Origin: an uncultured Peptostreptococcaceae bacterium
GTDB taxonomy: Bacteria > Bacillota > Clostridia > Peptostreptococcales > Anaerovoracaceae
Length of the DNA: 64,000 bases
Direction of reading: 5' to 3'
Assembly: GCA_949740445.1 (NCBI GenBank)
Contig: CATJIF010000016.1
Span: 1 to 64,000, forward strand
The notes below the pieces were generated by a model that saw nothing but the letters and a program-made list of their open reading frames with translations, was not told where the DNA came from and searched no databases. Both the position numbers and the translations under genes were made by a program. Positions within the stretch are counted from its first letter, which is position 1. The number at the start of each line of letters is the position of its first letter. Positions 17,064-26,130 of the stretch are shown piece after piece.

Positions 17064-18463
17064 TACTTCACCTCCCGGATGGAGTAGGATGTAACCAGCG
17101 CTTTGGCAAATTCCTCCTCTTCTTTCTTTTTCTCGCGATAGTCGAAGTAGGCTTCGGCCTGCGCGGGGAAGGCGATGTAGGAGAGTATGTCTTCTTCACA
17201 GGTGGCCCGGTCTTTGAGGTGCGCTTTGGCGTCGTCGTATTCCGGAGATAAGCTGTCGGCGTAGCGGCCTTCGATGGGAGGCTGGCCATCCAGCACTTTC
17301 TGCGCCAGCTCCTGGTTGACGGGGCCGGGAGCGGTTCCGTATTCGCCGCGGATGTAAGCTTTGATTTCCTTTCCGATGCTCTTATAGCGCTCGCCCAGGA
17401 GGACGTTGGTGGCTGCCTGTACGCCTACCATCTGGCTCATGGGGGTTACCAGGGGCGGATAGCCTAAATCTTTACGCACCTGCGGCGTTTCTAAAAGCAC
17501 TTCGTCCAGCCGGTCGATGGCGTTTTGCGCTTTCAGCTGCGCCACCAGGTTGGAGAGCATGCCGCCGGGGATCTGATAGACCAGGGCATCGGCTTTGGTG
17601 CCGAGCACATAAGGATCGAGGGTTTTGCTTTCCATGTACTTGTTTTTTACAGGAACGAAGAAATCGTTGATTTTTTTCAGGAGCTTCGAATCCACACCGG
17701 TATCGTAGCCCAGCTGCTCCAGCGTGTAGACCAGAGATTCGGTGGGCGGCTGGCTGGTTCCGCCGGAGAAGGAAGAAATGGCGCAGTCGATGCCGTCAGC
17801 ACCAGCTTCTACGGCCTTCAGGTAGGTCATGGAGCCCAGGCCGGTGGTGGCGTGGGTGTGGACGACTACGGGGATGGAGACGCTGTCTTTCAGCGCCCGG
17901 ATCAGGTCGTAGGCCTCTTTGGGGCTCATAATGCCAGCCATGTCCTTAACGCAAAGCGACTGGCAGCCCATGGCTTCAATTTCCTTTCCGAGGGCGGCGA
18001 AGGCCTGCAAGCTGTGGATGGGGCTTGTGGTGTAGCAGATGGTACCCTGGGCGTGGCCGCCGGCCGTTAAGCAGGCGTCTACAGCGGTGCGGATGTTGCG
18101 CATGTCGTTTAGGGCGTCGAAAATGCGGATGATATCCATGCCGTTTTCGATGGATTTTGTAACGAAACGGCGCACGGTATCGTCGGAATAATGGTGATAG
18201 CCCAGCAGATTCTGGCCTCGCAGAAGCATCTGAAGCTTCGTATTCTTTACTTTGGAGCGGATGGTTCGCAGGCGCTGCCAGGGATCTTCGTTTAGGTATC
18301 TCAGGCAGGAATCAAATGTCGCTCCGCCCCAGCATTCAATAGAGGCGTAGCCGGCCTGATCCATGGTTTGCAGAATGGCATCGAAATCTTCTTCGGGAAG
18401 CCGTGTGGCCATCAGCGATTGGTTGGCGTCTCTGAGGACGGTTTCTGTAATGTTTACCTTCAC
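17063..18463 (-). CDS. oadA: Oxaloacetate decarboxylase alpha subunit, carboxyltransferase
   Basis: It transfers the carboxyl group of oxaloacetate to biotin, giving pyruvate. About 466 residues, comprising the DRE-TIM carboxyltransferase domain (TVLRDANQSLMATR near the start, the HTHAT metal ligands, and VKDMAG) and the conserved PYC/OADA C-terminal part. The C-terminal biotin domain is absent and supplied by the separate carrier gene. The GTG start at 18463 is chosen because AAAGGAG lies eight bases upstream. It is first in the operon; an A+T-rich promoter region lies near 18560-18600 (minus strand). Confidence 0.93.
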   Translation of the reverse strand: MKVNITETVLRDANQSLMATRLPEEDFDAILQTMDQAGYASIECWGGATFDSCLRYLNEDPWQRLRTIRSKVKNTKLQMLLRGQNLLGYHHYSDDTVRRFVTKSIENGMDIIRIFDALNDMRNIRTAVDACLTAGGHAQGTICYTTSPIHSLQAFAALGKEIEAMGCQSLCVKDMAGIMSPKEAYDLIRALKDSVSIPVVVHTHATTGLGSMTYLKAVEAGADGIDCAISSFSGGTSQPPTESLVYTLEQLGYDTGVDSKLLKKINDFFVPVKNKYMESKTLDPYVLGTKADALVYQIPGGMLSNLVAQLKAQNAIDRLDEVLLETPQVRKDLGYPPLVTPMSQMVGVQAATNVLLGERYKSIGKEIKAYIRGEYGTAPGPVNQELAQKVLDGQPPIEGRYADSLSPEYDDAKAHLKDRATCEEDILSYIAFPAQAEAYFDYREKKKEEEEFAKALVTSYSIREVK

Positions 18464-18915
18464 AATCTTACTCCTTTTACATTTTACACTCACGAAATTG
18501 CAATGTGCCGATGTACGCTGCGGCAGTAAGCCGCTTCGGTGCGATGTATCTCATCGCGGGATCTCGTTAAAATAGTATCAACTCTATAATATTATAATGC
18601 CTTTTATAAAAATTCAACGTCCCGATTGAAATTTTTATAGAAAAAGTGGGAAATCAATGAATGATTTTAAAAAATAAGTAAAAGAGAGAAGGAACTTAAA
18701 AATAGAAACCGATGGTGGCAGGCAAAGATAAATTTCAGAAAATGCAGGAAAAGATCTGCAAAAAGGTAGAAGTTCATCGGATTTTCCGTATGAAAGCGAT
18801 GTTTTTTGGAAGAATAGGAAAATGACTTCGCACAGGTTGCAGGCGGGCTCTGACGAAGGGCAAACGCTGGACAAAGGGCCTTTGATATAAAAAATGCAAT
18901 TATCTAAAAATTTGA
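18464..18915. other. Intergenic region between divergent oadA and lacI-type genes
   Basis: The part near 18464-18600 is the oadA leader (minus strand), with a short GCGGC/GCCGC hairpin and A+T-rich promoter-like sequence whose boxes I cannot place firmly. From about 18610 to 18915 I see no convincing gene; short frames there have no ribosome site or recognisable product. Confidence 0.6.
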
Positions 18916-18944
18916 TTGACGGGGCAAATGCGAAGTGTTACAAT
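18916..18944 (+). promoter_or_regulatory. Sigma-A promoter of the maltodextrin regulator
   Basis: TTGACG (18916-18921), a 17-base spacer, TACAAT (18939-18944). Transcription would begin near 18951, just ahead of the palindromic operator at 18962-18985. Confidence 0.75.
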
Positions 18945-18961
18945 AATGTTACAAAGAAACT

Positions 18962-18985
18962 GGAAACGTTACCGGTAACGTTTCC
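18962..18985. promoter_or_regulatory. LacI-family operator, perfect 24-bp palindrome
   Basis: GGAAACGTTACC followed by its exact reverse complement. The CG-containing A+T-flanked centre fits LacI/GalR operators. It lies about 11-34 bases into the predicted transcript and would let the regulator repress itself. Just after it, GAATTCCC and GGGAATTC (18992-19011) form a second hairpin in the leader. Confidence 0.75.
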
Positions 18986-19090
18986 GAAAAAGAATTCCCA
19001 AACGGGAATTCCTTCGGAAATGTTAGAAAACGTTCGAAAAACGAAACGGGTTTTCAGATAAGCACAACGGCCAGAAAATGGGGAAGAACG

Positions 19091-20119
19091 ATGACGATTA
19101 AGGATATCGCAGGGCGTTGCGGCGTATCGGTCAGCACGGTGTCGCGGGTGCTCAACAATCATCCTGATGTCAGCGAGGCTGTCCGGGAGCGGGTGCTGCA
19201 AGTGGTAAAGGAGCTTCATTACGTACCGAATAACAGCGCCAGAGATCTGGTAAAATCCCAGGCCGACGATATCGGCCTGGTGGTTCGCGGCGTGGGAAAT
19301 CCCTTTTTTACGGAATTGATCCGGCCGATTGAGCGTACCATCGTACAGGCGGGCTACACGCTGACATTCCATCAGATCAATACAGAGGATGACGAGCTGC
19401 TTGCGGGGGCTGGCCTGGTTCGCTCCAAAAAACTGCGGGGACTGATTTTTCTGGGCGGCTGCTTCGATTATGCGCCGGAACGGGCGGCTTTGCTGGATGT
19501 GCCCTTTGTCTGCTGTTCCTATACCAACAGCTTCGGCATGCTGAGAAAAGAAAACTATTCTTCCGTTACCATCGACGACAGACAGGAGGCGCGCCGGGCA
19601 GTGGAGGAGCTCTTACGGCAGGGACATAAGAAGATAGCGATTCTGCTGGATTCCGTCTGCGACCGCTCGATCAGCCAGTTGCGGTATATGGGATATTGCG
19701 GGGCGCTTTCCGATGCGGGGCTTGCCCTCGATGCGGGGCTTGTGGAAGAGACGCAGACCTTTGACATGGCAGCGGCCTATGCGGGCATGGAACGCCTGAT
19801 AAAGCGCAGAAGCGATTTTACTGCGGTGTTTGCCATTGCCGACGCCATGGCTGTGGCGGCGATGAAAGCGCTGCACGATAACGGAAGGTGCGTGCCGCAG
19901 GACTGTTCAGTCATCGGCATCGACGGCATCGCCATGTCGGCGTACTCTATCCCTACGCTGACTACGCTGATTCAGCCAGCGGAAGAAATGGGAGAAACTT
20001 CGGTGCAGCTGCTGCTGGATATGATCGAAGGCAGGGCGCAAAACCGGCACATCCTTTTGCCCACCGTGCTGCGGCGCGGCGGAAGTGTTTGTACGCTGCG
20101 GCAGGAGGATAACAGATAA
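19091..20119 (+). CDS. LacI-family regulator of the maltodextrin operon
   Basis: A 342-residue repressor. The N-terminal helix-turn-helix (TIKDIAGRCGVSVSTVSRVL) is followed by the hinge region and a periplasmic-binding-protein-like sensor domain. It is transcribed in the same direction as the sugar transporter and MalQ genes that follow, so maltose or a maltodextrin is the likely inducer. The gene starts at ATG 19091 after GGGGAAG. Its promoter and a perfect 24-bp operator lie upstream. The last codons fall in a 7-bp tandem repeat (20109-20143). Confidence 0.9.
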   Translation: MTIKDIAGRCGVSVSTVSRVLNNHPDVSEAVRERVLQVVKELHYVPNNSARDLVKSQADDIGLVVRGVGNPFFTELIRPIERTIVQAGYTLTFHQINTEDDELLAGAGLVRSKKLRGLIFLGGCFDYAPERAALLDVPFVCCSYTNSFGMLRKENYSSVTIDDRQEARRAVEELLRQGHKKIAILLDSVCDRSISQLRYMGYCGALSDAGLALDAGLVEETQTFDMAAAYAGMERLIKRRSDFTAVFAIADAMAVAAMKALHDNGRCVPQDCSVIGIDGIAMSAYSIPTLTTLIQPAEEMGETSVQLLLDMIEGRAQNRHILLPTVLRRGGSVCTLRQEDNR

Positions 20120-20143
20120 CAGATAACAGATAACAGATAACAG
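20109..20143. repeat. Five tandem copies of ATAACAG
   Basis: The 7-base unit ATAACAG is repeated five times without error. It spans the end of the lacI-type gene, whose TAA stop is in the second unit, and the following spacer. Confidence 0.95.
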
Positions 20144-20148
20144 GTTTT

Positions 20149-20180
20149 TACATCTATAGAGGGATCGCTCTATAGATGTA
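20149..20180 (+). other. Intercistronic hairpin between regulator and binding-protein genes
   Basis: TACATCTATAGAG and its exact complement form a 13-bp stem with a six-base loop. No T run follows, so it may protect or direct processing of the mRNA for the downstream, highly expressed binding protein rather than end transcription. Confidence 0.6.
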
Positions 20181-20248
20181 GGAATAGATGTAAGATGCAA
20201 ATGTAAATTTCCAAAGAAGAAGCGTAACGAAAAAGGAGGAGATTGAAC

Positions 20249-21568
20249 ATGAAAAAGGTACTTGCACTTTTGCTGGCAATGCTTTTGTGCCTGGGGTTGC
20301 TTGCCGGATGCGGCGGGCAGGACGATGGCGGCGATGCCGGTGACGGTGACGGCGGAGAAGCCACAGGCTCCGTTTATTACCTGAACTTTAAGCCGGAGCA
20401 GGACGAGGCCTGGCAGGCGCTGGCTGCGGCCTACACCGAAGAGAGCGGCGTTCCGGTTACCGTAGTCACGGCAGCTTCCGGAAACTACGAAACCACGCTG
20501 ATGGCTGAAATGGGCAAATCCGAAGCGCCAACGCTGTTTCAGGTCAATGGCCCTGTAGGGCTGAAAAACTGGCAGGATTACTGCTACGACCTGTCCGGCT
20601 CGGACATCTACGGCCAGCTGACCAGCGAAAGCTTTGGATTGAAGGGCGACGACGGTTCCGTGGCAGGTATCGCCTACGTAGTAGAATCGTACGGCCTGAT
20701 CGTAAATAAAACACTGCTGTCCGCGGCGGGCTACACTGTCGACGACATCAAGTCCTTTGCCGATCTGAAGAGAATCGCCGAGGACATCACCGTCCGCAGC
20801 GGCGAGCTGGGCTTTGCAGCCTTCTCCTCCGCAGGTATGGATGGTTCCTCCGACTGGAGATTTAAGACCCATCTGGCTAACCTGCCCATTTACTTTGAGT
20901 ATCAGACAGATGGCATCGGCAGCACCGAAGCGATTAAAGGAACCTACCTGGACAACTATCGCGCCATCTGGGATCTCTATATCAATAACAGCACCTGTGC
21001 GCCTGCAGAGCTGTCTGCAAAGACCGGCGACGATTCCCGCAACGAATTTTTAGCAGGTAAGGCTGTGTTCTTCCAGAACGGTTCGTGGGAATACAACAAT
21101 CTGGTAGGCGAAGATAAATTCTCCGACGAAGACCTGGCGATGATTCCTATTTATATCGGTGTAGGCGACGAGGCCAACCAGGGACTGTGCACCGGTACAG
21201 AGAACTACTGGTGTGTCAATAAAGAGGCGCCAGAAGAAAATATCAAGGCGACGCTGGACTTTATGAACTGGTGCGTGACCTCCGAGAAGGGCACCTCTGC
21301 AATGGCCAACGATATGGGCTTTGTTATCCCCTTCAAGAACGCAGTGGAATCTCCCAATCTGTTTGTAAAGCAGGATAACGAGATGACGATTGCCGGAAAG
21401 ATTCCGGTATCCTGGAATTTCCCCACCATGCCTTCTGAGGAGTGGAAGAATGTATTAGGCTCTGCGCTGACCGTATATGCGGCAGATCAGAGTGACGAAA
21501 CCTGGGCAGGTGTCCAGGAGGCTTTCGTCGCCAACTGGGCGGCAGAATATCAGCTGCTGAATCAATAA
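20249..21568 (+). CDS. Maltodextrin ABC transporter substrate-binding lipoprotein
   Basis: An extracellular solute-binding protein of family 1, about 439 residues. The signal peptide ends at lipobox LAGC with the lipidated cysteine at residue 21, followed by a glycine/aspartate linker. The body has the features of maltose- or oligosaccharide-binding proteins, including the YYLNFKPEQDEAWQALAAAY opening. ATG 20249 is chosen because AAGGAGG is nine bases upstream; a TTG at 20243 is too close. The substrate is inferred from MalQ in the same operon. An attenuating terminator follows it. Confidence 0.9.
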   Translation: MKKVLALLLAMLLCLGLLAGCGGQDDGGDAGDGDGGEATGSVYYLNFKPEQDEAWQALAAAYTEESGVPVTVVTAASGNYETTLMAEMGKSEAPTLFQVNGPVGLKNWQDYCYDLSGSDIYGQLTSESFGLKGDDGSVAGIAYVVESYGLIVNKTLLSAAGYTVDDIKSFADLKRIAEDITVRSGELGFAAFSSAGMDGSSDWRFKTHLANLPIYFEYQTDGIGSTEAIKGTYLDNYRAIWDLYINNSTCAPAELSAKTGDDSRNEFLAGKAVFFQNGSWEYNNLVGEDKFSDEDLAMIPIYIGVGDEANQGLCTGTENYWCVNKEAPEENIKATLDFMNWCVTSEKGTSAMANDMGFVIPFKNAVESPNLFVKQDNEMTIAGKIPVSWNFPTMPSEEWKNVLGSALTVYAADQSDETWAGVQEAFVANWAAEYQLLNQ

Positions 21569-21608
21569 TGGCTTTGCGCAGGCGGCAGAAAAGCTGCTTG
21601 TGGGCGAG

Positions 21609-21637
21609 AAAATGAGGGGGCAGCGCCCCCTCATTTT
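21609..21637 (+). terminator. Attenuating terminator between binding protein and permeases
   Basis: AAAATGAGGGGGC and GCCCCCTCATTTT form a 13-bp stem with a three-base loop. Its place inside the operon would make the binding protein more abundant than the permeases. Confidence 0.8.
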
Positions 21638-21668
21638 GTGCATAAAGAGGAAAGAGAGTTGAGACGTT

Positions 21669-22518
21669 ATGGAAAAAGCGCTTCAGAGATGGTTTCCTGT
21701 CTTTGTACTGCCGACGCTGGCAGCGTTTATCATCGGTTTCATCTGGCCGTTCTGTCAGGGATTGTACCTGTCCTTTTGCAGGTTTACGACGATCAATAAC
21801 GCCAGCTGGGTGGGAATTGATAATTATATAAATAGTTTTTCCGATGCTTCATTTGGCGATTCCTTCTGGTTTACCGTAGCGTTTGCCGTGGTTTCCACTG
21901 TGCTGATCAATGTGCTGGCCTTTGCGGTGGCACTGGCGCTGACGCGTTCCATCCGGGGGACCAATGTATTTCGAACCGTATTTTTTATGCCGAATCTGAT
22001 CGGCGGCATCGTCCTGGGCTACATCTGGCAGATCCTGATTAACTGCCTGCTGTCCATCGTGGGCCAGCCGCTGTTAAACCTGAATACGCCGGCAGGCTAC
22101 TGGGGCATGATTATACTCATGTGCTGGCAGCAGGTGGGCTACATGATGATTATTTACGTAGCAGGGCTGCAAAACGTTCCGCCGGAACTTGTGGAAGCGG
22201 CGCAGATCGACGGCGCCACCTCGTGGCAGACGCTTCTGTGGGTAAAGCTGCCCATGGTAATGCCCTCGATTACGATCTGTCTGTTTTTAACGATTACCAA
22301 TTCGTTTAAGCTCTTCGACCAGAACCTGTCGCTGACCGGCGGGGAGCCGGCCCACGCCACAGAAATGCTGGCATTAAATATATAATACATTCTATGCCCG
22401 TTCAGGGCCGCAGTGGAAGGGGATCGGACAGGCAAAGGCCGTCATCTTCTTCGTGCTTGTGGTAGCGATTTCCCTCAGCCAGCTGAGAGCCACACGTTCC
22501 AGGGAGGTGCAGCAATGA
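21669..22518 (+). pseudogene. MalF-type sugar permease, frameshifted near the 3' end
   Basis: A binding-protein-dependent permease with six expected helices. Residues 1-239 read normally, including the EAA loop EAAQIDGATSWQTLL, up to TEMLALNI, where TAA follows at 22383. The expected continuation (YNTFYARSGPQWKGIGQAKA, then a last helix ending TRSREVQQ) is in another frame and ends in TGA 22516-22518, overlapping the next ATG as ATGA. The break is in an AT run (AATATATAATA); restoring one TA gives a single 283-residue protein. Without it the last helix is lost. It may be a real mutation, a slippage site or a sequence error. Confidence 0.8.
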
Positions 22519-23360
22519 ACAGAAGCAAAAACGGAATTCCCGGCCTGGGATGGACTGTATTTTTCTCCATCCTCAGCGCTCTGTACATGTATCCTATCGT
22601 AATGATCCTTTTAAATTCGTTTAAGGTAGAAACCGCGATCAGTACGTCTACAGCGTTTCAGATGCCCACAGGAGACAGCTTTGCGGGATTTTCCAACTAC
22701 ATTGACGCCATCGCATCCAAGGGATTTTTGCAGAGCATGTGCTACAGCCTGCTGATTACCATTACCTCCGTAGCGCTGATTCTGCTGTGCTGCTCCATGT
22801 GCGCCTGGTACATCACCAGGGTAAACAATCTGCTGTCCAAGGCAGTATACCTGCTGTGCGCTTTTTCCATGGTGGTTCCCTTTCAGATGGTGATGTTTAC
22901 ACTGTCGCAGACGGCGGACCGGCTGAAGCTGAATACGCCGTGGAACATATGCGTCATCTATCTGGGCTTTGGTGCGGGGCTTGCGGTCTTTCTCTTTTCG
23001 GGATTTATGAAGTCCATCCCCATCGAAATCGAGGAAGCGGCCATGATCGACGGATGCAATCCACTGCAGACGTACTTTAAGGTGGTATTTCCCATTTTGA
23101 AGCCGACGATGATCTCCGTGGGCGTGTTAGAAACTATGTGGGTATGGAACGACTACCTGCTGCCGACACTGGTGCTGGATATCAAGAAATACCGCACAGT
23201 GCCCATGTTAATCCAGTATTTCCGCGGAAGTTACGGCCGCGTGGAAATGGGGCCGATGATGGCCTGCATCGTGCTGACCATCCTTCCGGTAATCGTTATT
23301 TACCTGGTGGGGCAAAAACACATCATCAAGGGCGTTTTGGCTGGCGCTGTCAAAGGATAA
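22515..23360 (+). CDS. MalG-type sugar ABC permease
   Basis: The partner permease of the maltodextrin transporter, 281 residues with six predicted helices. The EAA motif that contacts the ATPase reads EEAAMIDGCNPLQTYFKVVF. The start ATG 22515 lies after GGGAGGTGCAGCA and overlaps the restored malF stop as ATGA, typical of coupled permease genes. It is followed after a few bases by malQ. Confidence 0.92.
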   Translation: MNRSKNGIPGLGWTVFFSILSALYMYPIVMILLNSFKVETAISTSTAFQMPTGDSFAGFSNYIDAIASKGFLQSMCYSLLITITSVALILLCCSMCAWYITRVNNLLSKAVYLLCAFSMVVPFQMVMFTLSQTADRLKLNTPWNICVIYLGFGAGLAVFLFSGFMKSIPIEIEEAAMIDGCNPLQTYFKVVFPILKPTMISVGVLETMWVWNDYLLPTLVLDIKKYRTVPMLIQYFRGSYGRVEMGPMMACIVLTILPVIVIYLVGQKHIIKGVLAGAVKG

Positions 23361-23375
23361 AGGGGGATGAGCGAT

Positions 23376-24872
23376 ATGAAACGAAGCTGCGGTATACTCT
23401 TGCCGGTATCGGCGCTGCCCTCTCCCTATGGCATAGGATCTTTAGGGAAGGCCGCCTATGAATTTATTGATTTTCTGGAAGAAGCGGGGCAGTCCTACTG
23501 GCAGATGCTTCCCGTAGGGCCCACAAGCTACGGCGACTCGCCTTACCAGAGCTTTTCCACCTACGCGGGAAACCCGTATTTCATCGACCTGGATATGCTG
23601 TGCGAGGACGGCCTGTTGACGCAGGAGGAAATCGAAGCCGTGGACTGGGGAGAGGATGCCGGCCGCGTGGATTATGCGAAAATTTACGAACATCGCTTTG
23701 GACTTTTGGAAGCAGCGACCCGGCGGGGGTTTGACCGCGACTGCGAGCAGGTAGAAGCCTTCAGCTGCGAAAACCCCTGGCTTGCGGATTATGCCATGTT
23801 TATGGCGCTGAAACGCCACTTTGGCATGCGCGCCTGGACGCAGTGGGAGGACGAGGACATCCGCCTGCGCTGCCCGGAGGCCATGGAGCGCTATCGCAGG
23901 GAACTTGCGCCGGACATCCGGCTGTTTACCTATATTCAATATCTGTTTTTCCAGCAGTGGGAGAAGATGCGCGCTTATGCAAAGGAGAAGGGCATCGGCA
24001 TCATCGGCGACCTGCCCATCTACGTAGCCATGGACTCTGCCGACGTATGGGCTAATCCGGAATGCTTTCAATTAGATGAAAAAAATCTGCCGGTCGAGGT
24101 GGCTGGCGTTCCGCCGGATTATTTCAGCGAGGATGGCCAGCTGTGGGGCAACCCGCTCTACGACTGGGAAGCCATGCAGCAGGATGGATACGGCTGGTGG
24201 ATTCGCCGCATCGGAGGAGCGGCGCGACTGTTCGACGTGCTGCGAATCGACCACTTCCGCGGGCTGGAAAGCTACTGGGCCGTTCCGGCAGAAGAGGAGA
24301 CGGCGAAAAACGGCCGCTGGGTGAAGGGGCCGGGCATGGCGCTTGTAGGCGTGCTGACATCCTGGTTTCCGCAAGTGCAGTTCATCGCCGAGGATCTGGG
24401 CTTTCTGACGCCGGAAGTGCGAGCGCTTTTAGCAGAATCGGGGCTTCCGGGGATGAAGGTGCTGGAATTTGCTTTCGATTCGCGCGAGCCCAGCAATTAT
24501 CTGCCCCACACCTACGATGCGAACTGCGTCTGCTATGCGGGGACGCACGACAACACTACCATCGCCGCCTGGGAGAAAGAGGCTGCGCCGGAGGATGTGG
24601 CTTTTGCGAGGGAGTACCTCGGCCTCAACGAGGAAGAGGGATTCTGCAAGGGCGTTTTGCGGGGGGGCTTGAGCTCGGTGGCACAGCTGTTTGTGGCGCA
24701 GATGCAGGACTATCTCGAACTGGGAGCAGAGGCGCGCATGAACGCACCTGGCATATTGGGCGGTAACTGGCAGTGGCGGCTGCGCGAGGATCAGCTGACC
24801 GAAGCGCTGACAAAAGAGATTGCTCGCGCGGCACAGATTTACGGAAGGAGCAGCAAACCATGGCAAGTGTGA
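23376..24872 (+). CDS. malQ: 4-alpha-glucanotransferase (amylomaltase)
   Basis: MalQ transfers glucan chains between maltodextrins and releases glucose in the cytoplasm. The 498-residue GH77 enzyme shows SCGILLPVSALPSPYGIGSL at the start, the DLPIYVAMDSADVWANP segment, the nucleophile region VLRIDHFRGLESYW, the acid/base FIAEDLG, and the GTHDNTT motif. ATG 23376 is chosen since AAGGGGG is nine bases upstream; the earlier ATG 23367 abuts that site. It overlaps the ATPase gene by 13 bases. Its place fixes the operon as maltodextrin use. Confidence 0.95.
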   Translation: MKRSCGILLPVSALPSPYGIGSLGKAAYEFIDFLEEAGQSYWQMLPVGPTSYGDSPYQSFSTYAGNPYFIDLDMLCEDGLLTQEEIEAVDWGEDAGRVDYAKIYEHRFGLLEAATRRGFDRDCEQVEAFSCENPWLADYAMFMALKRHFGMRAWTQWEDEDIRLRCPEAMERYRRELAPDIRLFTYIQYLFFQQWEKMRAYAKEKGIGIIGDLPIYVAMDSADVWANPECFQLDEKNLPVEVAGVPPDYFSEDGQLWGNPLYDWEAMQQDGYGWWIRRIGGAARLFDVLRIDHFRGLESYWAVPAEEETAKNGRWVKGPGMALVGVLTSWFPQVQFIAEDLGFLTPEVRALLAESGLPGMKVLEFAFDSREPSNYLPHTYDANCVCYAGTHDNTTIAAWEKEAAPEDVAFAREYLGLNEEEGFCKGVLRGGLSSVAQLFVAQMQDYLELGAEARMNAPGILGGNWQWRLREDQLTEALTKEIARAAQIYGRSSKPWQV

Positions 24873-26050
24873 CTCTGAAAAATATAAAGAAAATCTACCC
24901 TCACAGCGGCAAGCAAAAAAAAGGAGAAAAAAAGACCAATCTGCAGGTAACTGACAAGGGTGTGGTAGCGGTGCAGGAATTTTCTCTGAACATCGCCGAC
25001 CGGGAGTTTATCGTTCTCATCGGCCCCAGCGGATGCGGCAAGTCTACAACGCTGCGGATGATTGCAGGCCTGGAGGAAATCTCCGAAGGCGAACTGTACA
25101 TCGACGGCCAGCTGGTAAACAAAGTGCCGCCCAAGGATCGCGATATCGCGATGGTATTTCAGAGCTATGCGCTCTATCCCGACAAAAACGTCTACGATAA
25201 CCTGGCCTTTTCCCTGCGGCTGAAAAAGATGCCGAAGGAAGAAATCGACCGCAAAGTGCGCGAGGCGGCGGAAATCCTGGACATTACGCAGTATCTGGAC
25301 AGAAAGCCGAAAGCGCTGTCCGGCGGTCAGCGGCAGCGCGTCGCTATCGGGCGGGCCATCGTGCGCAATCCCAAGGTATTTCTGATGGATGAACCGCTGT
25401 CCAACCTGGATGCCAAGCTGCGCAACCAGATGCGTGCGGAGATCATAAAGTTGCGCCAGCGCATAGATACGACGTTTGTCTATGTAACCCACGACCAGAC
25501 GGAGGCCATGACGCTGGGCGACCGGTTAGTGATTATGCGCGACGGTTTTATTCAGCAGATCGGCACGCCGCAGGAAGCCTTCGAACATCCGGCCAACCGC
25601 TTTGTGGCGGGCTTTATCGGTTCGCCGCAGATGAACTTCTTCGACGCGGAGCTGATTCAGCAGAAAAACGGAGACTATGCCGTGGTGCTGGGGGATGCGA
25701 CAATCGTGCTGTCCAGCGGAAAGCAGGCCCGGCTGTCGACAAAGGACGTGCAGCCGCAGAGCGTCATTTTAGGCGTGCGCCCGGAAAACATCGCGCTGTG
25801 CGAAGACGGCGGCAACGACGGGAACCAGGCGCGCATCTGCGGAACCGTCGACGTCTGCGAGCGCATGGGAAGCGCCGCGCACCTGCACGTAAAGGCGGGT
25901 GGCTACGATGTGGTTATCGTAGTACAGACCATGGACAAAAACGGTCCGACGCAGGCGGACTTTGCCATGGGGCAGTCCATTGCCTTTACCTTCAGCGGCA
26001 GCGTCGCCCACGTATTCTCAAAAGAAACGGAGAAGAACCTGGAATTTTAA
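24860..26050 (+). CDS. MsmX/UgpC-type sugar ABC transporter ATPase
   Basis: The ATP-binding subunit of about 396 residues that powers the maltodextrin permeases. Walker A is GPSGCGKSTT, the signature is LSGGQRQR and Walker B is FLMDEPLSNLD, with the C-terminal OB-fold regulatory domain of the MalK/MsmX group. The start ATG 24860 follows GGAAGGAG. Compared with typical members, a lysine-rich insertion of about 18 residues (HSGKQKKGEKKTNLQVTDKG) follows the first strand, before the expected AV..F segment. Its effect is unknown. Confidence 0.93.
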   Translation: MASVTLKNIKKIYPHSGKQKKGEKKTNLQVTDKGVVAVQEFSLNIADREFIVLIGPSGCGKSTTLRMIAGLEEISEGELYIDGQLVNKVPPKDRDIAMVFQSYALYPDKNVYDNLAFSLRLKKMPKEEIDRKVREAAEILDITQYLDRKPKALSGGQRQRVAIGRAIVRNPKVFLMDEPLSNLDAKLRNQMRAEIIKLRQRIDTTFVYVTHDQTEAMTLGDRLVIMRDGFIQQIGTPQEAFEHPANRFVAGFIGSPQMNFFDAELIQQKNGDYAVVLGDATIVLSSGKQARLSTKDVQPQSVILGVRPENIALCEDGGNDGNQARICGTVDVCERMGSAAHLHVKAGGYDVVIVVQTMDKNGPTQADFAMGQSIAFTFSGSVAHVFSKETEKNLEF

Positions 26051-26130
26051 CTCTAACGACAGGGCCGCGGTCTGCGGGCAGATATCCGCAGGGCCTCAAG
26101 GCGGCAAAACGGAAAAGAATGCGATAAAAT

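Noticed and set aside
18635-18874. A 79-codon minus-strand frame in the oadA-lacI gap
   Set aside because: No ribosome site, unusual Phe/Leu/Ser-rich composition, and no recognisable family; probably a chance frame in A+T-rich DNA.
20109-20143. Tandem ATAACAG repeats as a CRISPR or phage attachment site
   Set aside because: Seven-base units without spacers are a simple tandem repeat; no cas or integrase gene is present.
20149-20180. Hairpin after the lacI-type gene as a terminator
   Set aside because: No T run follows, and the downstream genes have no separate clear promoter, so termination here would silence the operon.
22370-22400. Programmed ribosomal frameshifting in the malF-type gene
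   Set aside because: There is no X XXY YYZ slippery heptamer or following pseudoknot, and the family is not known to use frameshifting; a TA-number change explains it better.
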